Source of the DNA: Phycisphaerae bacterium
GTDB taxonomy: Bacteria > Planctomycetota > Phycisphaerae > Phycisphaerales > SM1A02
Assembly: GCA_002702575.1 (NCBI GenBank)
Contig: PAAJ01000014.1
Location: 73,667-134,840 of the forward strand
Length of the DNA: 61,174 nucleotides
Reading direction: 5' to 3'
Shown here piece by piece: positions 1 through 7,862 of the stretch. The notes under the pieces are model-generated. The model ran no database searches. It was not told where the DNA came from and saw only the letters and a list, made by a program, of their open reading frames with translations. A program made the position numbers and the translations under genes. Every line of letters starts with the position of its first letter. Positions within the stretch are counted from its first letter, which is position 1.

Positions 1-244
1 GCCTCCCGGCCAGCGAATGAATTGGGGTCGGGCGGAGGACGGTTTCTGGAAAGGGACGTCACGGGATTCCTCCCGCGTCATGGGTTGGTTTCGTTTCAGG
101 CCGGACGCGGATGACATGAACTGCACTCTGAGGTTTCGAGATGCCTCGCGTCCAGCCTTGAGATCACTCCTGCTAGCATGCCTCACTCCAGACGGCGATC
201 CTGATTCAAACGGATCGTCCTGAGCCCAAAGGAAGACACTCGCG

Positions 245-1369
245 ATGAATGATCCAAGAGAAACGAAGCTTGCGGAACTGCTGATCAATCACTCCACCCG
301 ACTCCAGAAGGGTGAACACATCCTCATCGAGGCGTTTGACATTCCGGGCTCGATGGTCGTCGAAGCTGTTCGTGCGGCGCGTCGTGCCGGCGGTCACCCT
401 CATGTCATTCATCGAGACAACCGGGTCATGGCGGCACTCGTGTGTGATGGTGAGGACAGCCAGTACGAAGCCATGGCGGCTCATGATCTCAATCGCATGA
501 AGGACATGGATGCCTACCTCGGACTGAGAGGTGGCTTCAACATCAACGAGATGTCGGATGTCCCGGCCGATCGCATGAAGGCCTGGGGACGTCTCTACAT
601 GCAGCCTGTTCACATGCAGGAGCGTGTGAAGAACACGAAGTGGTGCGTTCTGCGGTGGCCGACGCCCAGCATGGCACAGTTGGCGGGCAAGAGCACCGAG
701 GCCTTCGAGAAGTTCTACTTCGATGTCTGCACGCTCGACTATGCGGCCATGGACACGGCCGCTGCCGCGCTGGTCGAACGCATGAACGCAACCGATGCGG
801 TCCATCTGCTGGGACCCGGTGATACGGATCTCACCTTCTCGATCAAGGACATTCCGGCCGTTCCGTGCTGTGGTTCGCACAACATTCCCGATGGGGAATG
901 CTTCACCGCGCCGGTTCGGGATTCGGTCAACGGTGTCATCCACTTCAATACACCCACGATCTACCATGGAACGTCATTCAAGAACGTCCGACTGGAGTTC
1001 AAGGACGGCAAGGTCGTCAAGGCCACGTCGGATCAGAACAATGACGCGCTTGAAGCAGTGTTCGAGAGCGATGAAGGTGCCCGGTATGTCGGTGAGTTCG
1101 CGATCGGGTTCAATCCCCACGTCCGCGAGCCGATGATGGACATTCTCTTCGATGAGAAGATCGCCGGCTCGCTGCACTTCACGCCGGGCCAGGCCTACGA
1201 GGATGCCGACAATGGCAATCGAAGCGACATCCACTGGGATCTGGTTCTCATTCAGCGTGAAGATTACGGTGGGGGAGAAATCCGCTTTGACGGTGAAACC
1301 ATCCGACGTGACGGGATCTTCGTCACGGATGACCTTCAGGGGCTCAATCCGGAAGCGTTGTCCGGCTGA
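245..1369 (+). CDS. M29 family aminopeptidase
   Basis: A 374-residue metallo-aminopeptidase of the M29 (AmpS/AmpT, aminopeptidase II) family, expected to trim N-terminal residues from peptides in the cytoplasm; there is no signal peptide. All metal-site residues of the family can be placed: E218 in DGECFTAP, E284 in GEFAIG, H311 and Y318 in [10 protein letters not shown], and H330 and D332 in DIHWDL. Length matches the usual 370-410 residues. The ATG is preceded by AAGGAAG about 10 nt upstream. It converges on the next gene with only 4 nt between the stop codons. The 244 bases upstream show no credible gene and presumably hold its promoter. Confidence 0.93.
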   Translation: MNDPRETKLAELLINHSTRLQKGEHILIEAFDIPGSMVVEAVRAARRAGGHPHVIHRDNRVMAALVCDGEDSQYEAMAAHDLNRMKDMDAYLGLRGGFNINEMSDVPADRMKAWGRLYMQPVHMQERVKNTKWCVLRWPTPSMAQLAGKSTEAFEKFYFDVCTLDYAAMDTAAAALVERMNATDAVHLLGPGDTDLTFSIKDIPAVPCCGSHNIPDGECFTAPVRDSVNGVIHFNTPTIYHGTSFKNVRLEFKDGKVVKATSDQNNDALEAVFESDEGARYVGEFAIGFNPHVREPMMDILFDEKIAGSLHFTPGQAYEDADNGNRSDIHWDLVLIQREDYGGGEIRFDGETIRRDGIFVTDDLQGLNPEALSG

Positions 1370-1373
1370 TTGA

Positions 1374-1868
1374 TCAGGCAGCTCGTGATCGAGTCGAATT
1401 CACGCCCGGAAGTGGATAATGCCGGACGAGTGCATCATCGAGTGATCCTGCATCGGTCATGACGAAGTACACGGCACGATCGATCACATTGGTCGCAAAT
1501 CGCAGAGCTCGGCAGAGATCATTGGGAGTCGTTGCGAGTGTCAGCTCGTAGCCATCCCATGTGACAGGCATCACGCGGAACTGCCAGGCCTGGCGACGTG
1601 TGATCATGCCAAGGGCCTCGGGGGTGGGGGCCACTTCGGTGAGATCGGTCGAATCAACCAAACTGGCATATTGCTGGGCCCATGCGGATTCGATGGTCGA
1701 AGGGGCAATGCCGAAGAGCTCCTCGCAGAGAAGGCCGAAGGGCTTGCCGGTCTGCTCCTGGATCGCCAGGACACGCTGGACCTGTTGTTCGTCCATGAGT
1801 CCTCTGTGGACGAGAATGGTCCCGAGTCGGATGGTGCGTGTTGGGATGGTGGATGGCTGAGCGGTCAT
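1374..1868 (-). CDS. Stand-alone GspE/MshE N-terminal-like domain protein
   Basis: A 164-residue protein resembling the N-terminal domain of type II secretion or type IV pilus ATPases (T2SSE_N/MshEN), which in MshE-like proteins binds c-di-GMP. The stretch from about residue 14 (LGTILVHRGLMDEQQVQ) through PEALGMITRRQAWQFRVMPV has the expected pattern. No Walker A or B motif follows, so it is not an ATPase and could only act as an adaptor or sensor. I chose the ATG at 1868 because GGGGGAG lies just upstream. The frame stays open to 1946 but without a better ribosome site. The domain call is fairly safe; the function is inference. Confidence 0.75.
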   Translation of the reverse strand: MTAQPSTIPTRTIRLGTILVHRGLMDEQQVQRVLAIQEQTGKPFGLLCEELFGIAPSTIESAWAQQYASLVDSTDLTEVAPTPEALGMITRRQAWQFRVMPVTWDGYELTLATTPNDLCRALRFATNVIDRAVYFVMTDAGSLDDALVRHYPLPGVNSTRSRAA

Positions 1869-2000
1869 GTGTGCATCTCCCCCCTTGCGGGTTGCACGAA
1901 TCTGCATGCAGCGCGATCGCCTGATGATCGCCTCCTCTGCTGACAACCAAGTCGGCCAACGAGGTCGTCGACTCCGCTGACAACCGCGATCAGGAGCAGA

Positions 2001-2723
2001 TCAGGCGTTTCGAGGGTCGGCCTGTGCGGCCTGTGAGGGGGATGCTGACCGTCGTCGTCGTCGGCCAGCAAGGGCGGCCAGGCCCAGAACCGCGAGGGCA
2101 CCCGGGGCCGGCACGAAACCGAAGCTGCCACCGAAGACGACGGTATCGCCCGCACTCAGCGAGAAGCTGTATCGGACCGAGAGGTAATCGCCATCGAGGA
2201 AGTCGATTTCTCCACTCAGGGCCTCGTTGATGGAGGCTGTTCCGGGGCCTTCGAAGGCGAGTTCAAAGGGGTTGGTGTACATCTCACCGATGAAGTGGTC
2301 TCCAACGGAAGCGGCCCAGATGGGCTCCTCGCTGATCGAGCGGATGGATCCATCGACGCCAGTCAGCGCAATCGTCAGTGAGGCATCCCAGTCGTAGGTT
2401 CCTGCAGCGACATCCATGAGCGGCATGAGAAAACCGACGACGTATTCGAGTTCCTGATCGGTGGAGTTCGAGATCTGGAGGTTTCCACCCAGGCGGGGCA
2501 TCGTCGAATCACCCAGCAAGTTGAGTGACAGGGTGAAATCCTCGGAAGCGATGTTCTGGCCGTAGTAGGTTCCGTTGCTGCCTGCATCAATGCCATCGAT
2601 CGCGATCGTGTCCGAATAGCCATTGCTGGTCGAGACATCGAGGTAGGAGATCGGTGATGCCTGGACCCCGGCGGCAGAGGCGGCGATGCAGATCGACGTG
2701 ATGGTCATGATCCGGAGATTCAT
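2001..2723 (-). CDS. Secreted protein with PAPG...RRRR C-terminal sorting signal (downstream of a pair)
   Basis: A 240-residue exported protein of unknown role. It has an N-terminal signal peptide (cleavage near VQAS, residues 20-24) and a mostly beta, Gly/Ser/Asp-rich body. Near the C-terminus is VPAPGALAVLGLAALAG followed by six basic residues, a tripartite PEP-CTERM-like signal of motif, hydrophobic helix and basic cluster. Unusually, about 17 residues follow the arginines. Its ATG overlaps the stop of the upstream gene by 4 nt (ATGA), so the two are translationally coupled. The body matches no enzyme family I recognise. Family knowledge suggests processing by an exosortase/archaeosortase-like enzyme, which is not in the window. 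Confidence 0.82.
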   Translation of the reverse strand: MNLRIMTITSICIAASAAGVQASPISYLDVSTSNGYSDTIAIDGIDAGSNGTYYGQNIASEDFTLSLNLLGDSTMPRLGGNLQISNSTDQELEYVVGFLMPLMDVAAGTYDWDASLTIALTGVDGSIRSISEEPIWAASVGDHFIGEMYTNPFELAFEGPGTASINEALSGEIDFLDGDYLSVRYSFSLSAGDTVVFGGSFGFVPAPGALAVLGLAALAGRRRRRSASPSQAAQADPRNA

Positions 2724-3478
2724 GATCGAACCTCCAGAGCGGTTGGTCGCTGTGTGCGTCGACGTCGGCGACGTCCGCTCAGGGCGGCCAGCCCAAGCAG
2801 GGCGATGGCGCCAGGTGCTGGAATCGTCGTGACATCCACCACGTAGGTGATGTTCAGCAGGTCGCCGGGTGACAACGTGAATGACGTCAGCGCACTGATC
2901 GTGTCTGCAGGGAAGACTCCCGGCATGGTTTCACTCGAGTCGTCGTCGACAATCGAGGAGAATGGGCCAACCGTTTCGAGTTCATAGGGTGCATCGAACA
3001 CGGAGGCGACCTGGGAGTTGCCCAGCAGTGCCTGGACGATCGATTGGCCATCGAAGCTGTCCATGTTCGCGTTTCCGCTGAAATCCATGTTCGTCAGAGC
3101 CAGACTTGCATCCAGCTGGACGACACTGTCGCTTCCGCTGCTGCCGGCCATGTTGAGTCGTGTATCGAAAAAGAAGCTCTGAGCCTGCGACGACAGATTG
3201 ATGATGGAGAGTCCTGCATCGAGATAGCTGCTGCTTTCATCGCTTCGGACCCGGGTCGTCCACGCTACCTGCCACTGTTCGTTCAACATGGATCCGACGT
3301 AGATCGTGGAGCCGTCGGCACCCGGCGTGCTGTCGCCCATGTCGGCTGGGTTGAACTGGATGGGCGTGGAGGGATCGCTCGAGGCGAACCATTCCATGTG
3401 AACGACCGGCTCGGTCGCCCCGGCGATCAAGGGTGATGCGAGCAGCATCACCAACCACGCTTTTCCCCTTCCAAGCAA
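2720..3478 (-). CDS. Secreted protein with PAPG...RRRR C-terminal sorting signal (upstream of a pair)
   Basis: A 252-residue exported protein with the same plan as its downstream neighbour: signal peptide ending near IAGATE, a beta-rich body, then IPAPGAIALLGLAALSG and a run of arginines. The start is a TTG at 3478; GGGGGGAG sits 7 nt upstream, which favours it over the internal ATG in the signal peptide. The pair overlap by 4 nt, so they probably act together at the cell surface. The bodies are only loosely alike, so this is a related architecture rather than a clear recent duplication. Function unknown. Confidence 0.8.
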   Translation of the reverse strand: MLGRGKAWLVMLLASPLIAGATEPVVHMEWFASSDPSTPIQFNPADMGDSTPGADGSTIYVGSMLNEQWQVAWTTRVRSDESSSYLDAGLSIINLSSQAQSFFFDTRLNMAGSSGSDSVVQLDASLALTNMDFSGNANMDSFDGQSIVQALLGNSQVASVFDAPYELETVGPFSSIVDDDSSETMPGVFPADTISALTSFTLSPGDLLNITYVVDVTTIPAPGAIALLGLAALSGRRRRRRTQRPTALEVRS

Positions 3479-3698
3479 GCTCTTTCTCCCCCCAAGGCGG
3501 ATTGGTGCCCTGGGTACATGACAAACGTGCCCCGAAGAGATTGGCGAGCAATGCTAGGCGCGCGGTTGAAGACAGGAACCTGAGAAAGCTGCCAGAACAG
3601 TCAGCAGAGGTTCCTCAGACGTCACAGACCTCACAGACGGAACTCGACGGTGCCCCCTGTTTTCGGTGGATTGGAGTCGGAGTTGGCCTGAAATCAAA

Positions 3699-3727
3699 CA
3701 GCCCCGGCAGGTGCTCTGCCGGGGCTG
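3699..3727 (-). terminator. Intrinsic terminator of the secreted dockerin gene ending at 3768
   Basis: A perfect 12-bp inverted repeat (CAGCCCCGGCAG / CTGCCGGGGCTG, 5-nt loop) lies about 40 nt past the stop codon. On the minus strand it is followed by TTTGATTT. The T tract is interrupted, so termination may be less than complete. Confidence 0.7.
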
Positions 3728-3767
3728 CGTTGTGGTTCTTCGGAAAGACCTGAGTTTCAGTCCAATC

Positions 3768-5153
3768 TCACTCGCTGCTCACGCATTCGATTGAGAGGGT
3801 GCCGGTGCCAGCGCTGTTGGCATCCCAGCCACCAATCCGGATCAGATAACTGTTGCCGGATGTGATCGGGGTTTCAAGATAGGACGTATAGCCAGTGCAC
3901 GTGCCGTCACCGTTGCAGGCAATCTGTTCCATCTCGTTGCATGTTCCCTGATAGACAACAAGATCCGTGTCGAACGTTGCGCTGTCACAGGTACTCACGA
4001 TGAGCGTGCCGTTGCACGTGGAATCGTAGGAGAACCAGACGTCGGCATTCATCTGACCCAGATAGGTATTGAGGCATTGAGCGTCATTGAAGACATCGCT
4101 GCTTGTGGTGGCTTTCAACGTCGAGAATGCGATGGTGCCACTGGTTACCGATGCCGCATCTTCACATTCATCGTTGTATTCCGGGATCGTGCAGTCGATC
4201 GAGGCGCAGGTCGTGTCCTGGCCACGGAAGTTGCCCCCGTTGGCCTTGCAGTCATCAGACAGCAGGGCTTCGCAGGTCTCGTCTTCCCAGCAGCAGGCAC
4301 CGAATTCAGGACAGTCCACCAGTGTGCAGTACGTGTTGGGGCCGTTCCATTCTCCACCTGCGGCTTGGCAGTCAGCCGAATCAGTGGCGGCACAGGTTCC
4401 ATCCTGCAGGCAGCAGGCGCCAGGAGCTTCACAGTTGGAGCCCCAGTGTTCAAGCACCATCATGATGTCATTCACGCCATATGGATCGCCCCAGTTTCCG
4501 ATGACATGAAGCACATCGTTGGTGTCGACCGAATCATCATCATTCATGTCTCCCAGGCAGAGTTCATCGGGGATGTCGATGACCAGACGGATCTTCGGTG
4601 CCAGCGTCCCACTGTTGTAGATGCTCATGCCTGATCCGTTGTAGCCAGTGAGCACCAGATAGTTGTCCGTCCATTGACCGCCGAGCAGTTCAATCGGAAG
4701 CGGTGTGGAGAACGCACCACCAGCGGAACTGGCGGTGCCGACAATCGAACCGGAGTTGAAGGTGGAAATGGCCTGGCTGTAGCCAAGGCTTGAAGTCGGA
4801 TACCAGTTGCCACGGTAATACACCGGAGAACTACCGGCGTTGTGCCGGCCCTGGAACGTCGCTGAGAGCAGCACGGCATTTTCAGGAAACTCTGGAAGTT
4901 CGAAATTCCAGATGGCAACCTTCTTGCCCGCGACGCAGTAGCCACCCATGGTTTCGCAGGTGCCGACATAGATCGAGGATTCGCCGTTGGAGACGGAATC
5001 GAGATCGCAGCAGTCCTGAAACGTATAGTCGGCGTACAGCCTGATGGACGTGGTCGCCTGGATCTCGATGATCTGTTCTTCCGCCTGGACAGTGGCAGGC
5101 AGACAGCACCAGGTGGCCATCATTGCCAACATGAAAGATCGTTTTGGATACAT
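3768..5153 (-). CDS. Secreted CBM96/DNRLRE-like protein with internal dockerin, two GACC repeats and a PPC-like domain
   Basis: A 461-residue exported protein. Order: signal peptide (about 1-24); a beta-sandwich (about 25-195) with IWNFELPEFPENA and a closing APKIRLVID strand, like CBM96/DNRLRE modules; a dockerin-like segment (LCLGDMNDDDSVDTNDVLHV, second loop degenerate); two six-cysteine GACC repeats; and a C-terminal PPC-like domain (NDECEDAASV ... YLIRIGGW). The dockerin is internal, unlike the other dockerin genes here. GGGGGGAG lies 9 nt before the ATG. It is the downstream paralogue of the 5363-6091 gene, with its own promoter and structured leader. It likely binds polysaccharide or a partner at the cell surface; no catalytic residues are evident. 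Confidence 0.85.
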   Translation of the reverse strand: MYPKRSFMLAMMATWCCLPATVQAEEQIIEIQATTSIRLYADYTFQDCCDLDSVSNGESSIYVGTCETMGGYCVAGKKVAIWNFELPEFPENAVLLSATFQGRHNAGSSPVYYRGNWYPTSSLGYSQAISTFNSGSIVGTASSAGGAFSTPLPIELLGGQWTDNYLVLTGYNGSGMSIYNSGTLAPKIRLVIDIPDELCLGDMNDDDSVDTNDVLHVIGNWGDPYGVNDIMMVLEHWGSNCEAPGACCLQDGTCAATDSADCQAAGGEWNGPNTYCTLVDCPEFGACCWEDETCEALLSDDCKANGGNFRGQDTTCASIDCTIPEYNDECEDAASVTSGTIAFSTLKATTSSDVFNDAQCLNTYLGQMNADVWFSYDSTCNGTLIVSTCDSATFDTDLVVYQGTCNEMEQIACNGDGTCTGYTSYLETPITSGNSYLIRIGGWDANSAGTGTLSIECVSSE

Positions 5154-5331
5154 GTTTGTCGTCTCCCCCCGATCAGACTTGGATCAGGTTGTTCATGGTT
5201 CGCTGGGCGAATGTGAGATTGATTCACAAGACATCTGCATGTCCTGCAGTAGCGTGATGCCGATCAGCCATTGATCGGTCATGCCGTGATTCCCTTGACG
5301 GGAACATCGCGAAGGCCACGTGATGGTGGCT
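5154..5331 (-). promoter_or_regulatory. Structured 5' leader, copy A
   Basis: An untranslated leader of about 177 nt with at least six hairpins (plus-strand coordinates): 5315-5319/5326-5330 (GCCAC/GTGGC), 5290-5294/5300-5304 (TTCCC/GGGAA), 5260-5266/5272-5278 (CCGATCA/TGATCGG), 5227-5233/5240-5246 (CAAGACA/TGTCCTG), 5199-5203/5207-5211 (TTCGC/GCGAA), and 5168-5174/5182-5188 (CCCGATC/GATCAGG), which covers the 5' edge of the G-rich ribosome site. Every stem is also present in copy B, some with wobble or Watson-Crick exchange. It does not match a riboswitch class I recognise. Confidence 0.65.
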
Positions 5332-5337
5332 CACTTG

Positions 5338-5366
5338 ATTGAAGCCAGATCACCAGGTGCAATCAG
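5338..5366 (-). promoter_or_regulatory. Promoter for leader A
   Basis: The minus strand shows CTGATT, a 17-nt spacer, then TTCAAT, at the same place as the better promoter TTGATT-17-TCTAAT of copy B. The -35 element overlaps the stop codon of the upstream gene. Being weaker, it may make this copy partly dependent on readthrough. Confidence 0.45.
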
Positions 5367-6091
5367 CAGTCGGATCCCCAGTGTTCAAGCACCATCATGA
5401 TGTCGTTCACCCCGTACGGATCGCCCCAGTTTCCGATGACATGAAGGACGTCGTTGGTGTCGACCGAACCATCCTCATCCATGTCGCCCAGGCAGAGTTC
5501 ATCGGGAACATCGATGATCAGACGGACCTTCGGTGCCAGCGTTCCGCTGTTGTAGATGCTCATTCCTGAGCCGTTGTAGGCCGTGAGCACCAGATAGTTG
5601 TCCGTCCATTGGCCGTCGACCAGTTCAATGGGAAGCGATGTTGAGAACGCGCCGCCTGACGAATTGGCGGTACCGACAATCGGTCCCCAGCTGTAGGTCC
5701 AGGACGCTTGCGTGTAGCCAAGAGTCGAATTGGGATACCAGTTGCCGCGGTAATAGACCGGCGCACTGCCTGCGTTGTGCCGGCCTTGGAAAGCCGCATA
5801 GACCAGCTCGGCATTCTCGGGAACTTCCGGCAGTTCGAAATTCCAGACGGCGACCTTCTTCCCTTCGGAGCAATAGCCACCCATGGTTGCGCAGGTGCTG
5901 ACATAGATCGAGGCTTCACCGTTGGAGACTGAATTGAGATCACAGCAGTCCTGAAACGTATAGTCGGCGTACAGCCTGATGGAGGTGGTGGCCTGGATCT
6001 CGATGATCTGGATCTCCGCCTGAGAGATCGAAGCCAAGCAGCACGATGCGGCAATCATTGCCAGCGTGATGGATCGATTTGATTTCGTCAT
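5363..6091 (-). CDS. Secreted CBM96/DNRLRE-like protein with C-terminal dockerin (short paralogue)
   Basis: A 242-residue exported protein, the upstream copy of a tandem pair. It has a signal peptide (about 1-25), a CBM96/DNRLRE-like beta-sandwich (VAVWNFELPEVPENAELVYA; APKVRLIID), then a dockerin-like C-terminus (CLGDMDEDGSVDTNDVLHVI) whose second loop (DPYGVNDIMMVL) lacks calcium ligands. It ends at the dockerin, the usual anchoring position, whereas its paralogue continues into GACC and PPC modules. I chose the ATG at 6091 for its GGGGGGGAG about 8 nt upstream; the frame is open to 6133, but that would place coding sequence inside the conserved leader hairpins. Function inferred: surface binding protein. 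Confidence 0.85.
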   Translation of the reverse strand: MTKSNRSITLAMIAASCCLASISQAEIQIIEIQATTSIRLYADYTFQDCCDLNSVSNGEASIYVSTCATMGGYCSEGKKVAVWNFELPEVPENAELVYAAFQGRHNAGSAPVYYRGNWYPNSTLGYTQASWTYSWGPIVGTANSSGGAFSTSLPIELVDGQWTDNYLVLTAYNGSGMSIYNSGTLAPKVRLIIDVPDELCLGDMDEDGSVDTNDVLHVIGNWGDPYGVNDIMMVLEHWGSDC

Positions 6092-6268
6092 TTGTCGTCT
6101 CCCCCCCGATCGGGATTGAATCGGGTTGTTCATGGTTCGCTTGGCGAACGTGAGGTTGATTCACAAGACATCTCGTTGTCTTGCAGTGGCGTGATACCGA
6201 TCAGCCATTGATCGGAACTGTCATGGTTCCCTTGGCGGGAACATCGCGAAGGCCACGTGATGGTGGCT
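6092..6268 (-). promoter_or_regulatory. Structured 5' leader, copy B
   Basis: Same six-hairpin leader as copy A (plus-strand coordinates): 6252-6256/6263-6267, 6227-6231/6237-6241, 6197-6203/6209-6215, 6164-6170/6177-6183 (CAAGACA/TGTCTTG, fully Watson-Crick here, G-U in A), 6135-6140/6144-6149 (GTTCGC/GCGAAC, one pair longer than A), and 6105-6111/6119-6125 (CCCGATC/AATCGGG) at the ribosome site. The predicted start lies about 7 nt past TCTAAT, exactly at the first base of the conserved region. Confidence 0.65.
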
Positions 6269-6274
6269 CACCTG

Positions 6275-6303
6275 ATTAGACCCAAATCACGGGGTGTAAT
6301 CAA
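6275..6303 (-). promoter_or_regulatory. Promoter for leader B
   Basis: On the minus strand TTGATT, a 17-nt spacer and TCTAAT, a good housekeeping-sigma match. Transcription would begin at about 6268, where similarity to leader A becomes strong. It lies about 90 nt downstream of the persulfide dioxygenase stop codon, so the duplicated pair can be expressed on its own. The rest of the gap (6304-6394) holds small inverted repeats but no T-tailed terminator. Confidence 0.6.
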
Positions 6304-6394
6304 GTGATCTTCATGGACATGGAAGCGTAAGGGGCTTCCAGCGTGTCCAAATGGGGGTTTTTCATGGTCCGATGGACTTCGAGTCCAGATGGCC

Positions 6395-7813
6395 TCAGGC
6401 GTTGGTCTGACGTTGCCCCAGTCGAGACCAGGCGGCATAGCCGCCGGCGATGTTGACCGACTTGTATCCAAGTCGATTCAGATAGCTCACCGCCATTGCA
6501 GATCGCAGGCCACCCTGGCAATGAACGAGCAGGGGCTCCTCATTGATCGGTGGCAGCTTGTCAAGGTGCAGAGCCAATCTCGTATAGGGAACATGCGTCG
6601 TGCCGGGAATGCAGCCGCGTTCATATTCATCACCACCGCGAACATCAATCACCCGGGTGCATCCGGAATCGATGGCCTGCTGAAGTTCCATGGCATCCAT
6701 CTCGAGCGCTTCACAGGTCTCCATGGATTCGGAGGCCTCGTCGAAGACCTGGGGGGTGATCACACCTTGGACACGGTCGTAACCGAGTCGATACAGCAGT
6801 CGAAGATAGACCTCTGCCTGTCCTGGATCCGCCAGGAGGACCAGGGGTTGATCCGGTTCGAGATAGGAACCGACGGAGGCCGGGAACCAGTTGCCTGGTG
6901 CTGACCAGTGCGCGTTCTTGGCATGACATGCCTTGAAATGTGGCCATGGTCGCAGGTCCACGATCGTGACTTCGTCAAGATCGAGTTCCTGGCATTGATT
7001 CGGTGGAAGGAATTCAACGAGATCCACATCCAGTGGAGGAACGCCGTCACGATTCGTCGTCTTCATTCGAGAGAAGTAGGCGGGGGGCTCTGTCTGGCCG
7101 GCAAGAATGTCGTCGACGAAGACCGCGGCATCTTCGGCTTTCTGAAGAGAGGGGTTCGTGCGTCTTTCATATCCGACGGTTGATTGTGGTACGGAGCCGA
7201 GCGACTTGCCGCAGGCGCTGCCGGATCCATGCGCTGGCCAGACCTGCAGAAACTCGGGCAGGTCCATGAAACGTCGGGCGGACTCGTGCAGTTGATGAGC
7301 GCTGGATTCCCGTGCGCCTTCGACACCCAGTGCGGACTCCAGCAGATCAGGCCTGCCCATCGCACCGACAAAGACGAAGTCGCCGGTCAGCAGGCCCAGG
7401 GGTTCATCACTGGAGGGTCGATCCGTCACCTCGAAGATCATGTGTTCCGGCGTATGACCGGGTGTATGCAACGCGCGGAAGCGAAGGCCGCCCAGATCAA
7501 AGGTGTCGCCATCCTTGAGAACCGTATGCTGGAAATTCCGGACCCATGTCGACTCCCATTCAGGTCCACCTTCGCCGGAGATGTACACATGGGCGCCGCA
7601 TTGGCGAGCCAGTTCGGCACAGCCTGAGAGGAAGTCGGCATGAATATGAGTTTCGGTGGTGGCGGTGATTCGCATGCCATGCGCACCGGCAAGGTTCATG
7701 TACTGGTCAACATCACGCGAGGGATCAACAATGATGGCTTCGCCCGTCTGCTGACATCCCAGCAGGTAGGACGCATGCGCCAAGGCTTCGTCATAGATCA
7801 ATCGAAAGAGCAT
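6395..7813 (-). CDS. Persulfide dioxygenase-sulfurtransferase fusion (CstB-like)
   Basis: A 472-residue cytoplasmic protein with three domains. The N-terminal metallo-beta-lactamase domain has the ETHE1-type mono-iron ligands H56, D60 (THIHADF), H116 (HTPGH) and D145 (TGDFVF). A rhodanese-fold domain at about 265-355 has no active-site cysteine (LLADPGQAEV where the loop should be). The C-terminal rhodanese has C432 in VHCQGGLRSA. This order matches CstB-type enzymes, which oxidise persulfides such as glutathione or CoA persulfide and handle the sulfur released, in sulfide detoxification. F61 replaces the second-metal His, as usual for this iron family. GGAG lies 8 nt before the ATG. No CstR-like regulator is nearby. 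Confidence 0.88.
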   Translation of the reverse strand: MLFRLIYDEALAHASYLLGCQQTGEAIIVDPSRDVDQYMNLAGAHGMRITATTETHIHADFLSGCAELARQCGAHVYISGEGGPEWESTWVRNFQHTVLKDGDTFDLGGLRFRALHTPGHTPEHMIFEVTDRPSSDEPLGLLTGDFVFVGAMGRPDLLESALGVEGARESSAHQLHESARRFMDLPEFLQVWPAHGSGSACGKSLGSVPQSTVGYERRTNPSLQKAEDAAVFVDDILAGQTEPPAYFSRMKTTNRDGVPPLDVDLVEFLPPNQCQELDLDEVTIVDLRPWPHFKACHAKNAHWSAPGNWFPASVGSYLEPDQPLVLLADPGQAEVYLRLLYRLGYDRVQGVITPQVFDEASESMETCEALEMDAMELQQAIDSGCTRVIDVRGGDEYERGCIPGTTHVPYTRLALHLDKLPPINEEPLLVHCQGGLRSAMAVSYLNRLGYKSVNIAGGYAAWSRLGQRQTNA

Positions 7814-7862
7814 GATGTGGTCTCCATCCTGCCCGACACCGCTGGCATCGGGGGATCGGGAA

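Larger units (their letters stand above)
4436..5366 (-). repeat. Tandem duplication, copy A (leader plus 5' two-thirds of a secreted gene)
   Basis: This segment is closely similar at nucleotide level to 5370-6303. The match runs from the promoter through the leader and the signal peptide, CBM-like and dockerin coding region. Long stretches are identical, for example around GGATCGCCCCAGTTTCCG. Identity stops where copy A continues into GACC repeats and copy B ends with a stop codon. Boundaries are by eye, good to about 10 nt. Confidence 0.85.
5370..6303 (-). repeat. Tandem duplication, copy B
   Basis: Second copy of the unit at 4436-5366, head-to-tail, unit length about 930 bp. It includes promoter, leader and the whole 242-residue gene. 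Differences are scattered single substitutions, many at third codon positions, so the duplication is not brand new and the coding copies appear to be under selection. Confidence 0.85.

Noticed and set aside
17-223. Short frame at the left edge (68 codons)
   Set aside because: No ribosome site, no recognisable motif, composition like non-coding sequence; more likely the promoter region of the aminopeptidase gene.
5154-6268. Leader hairpins as REP-like DNA repeats or a CRISPR-like array
   Set aside because: Within one leader the hairpins differ from one another; similarity is only between the two duplicated leaders. No spaced direct repeats are seen anywhere in the window.
4436-6303. The 930-bp tandem repeat as a mobile element
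   Set aside because: No transposase, terminal inverted repeats or target-site duplication; the repeat unit is a gene plus its own leader, so it is an ordinary tandem duplication.
6365-6385. TGGACT/AGTCCA hairpin as terminator of the persulfide dioxygenase gene
   Set aside because: Only 6 bp with a 3-nt loop and no T tract on the minus strand.
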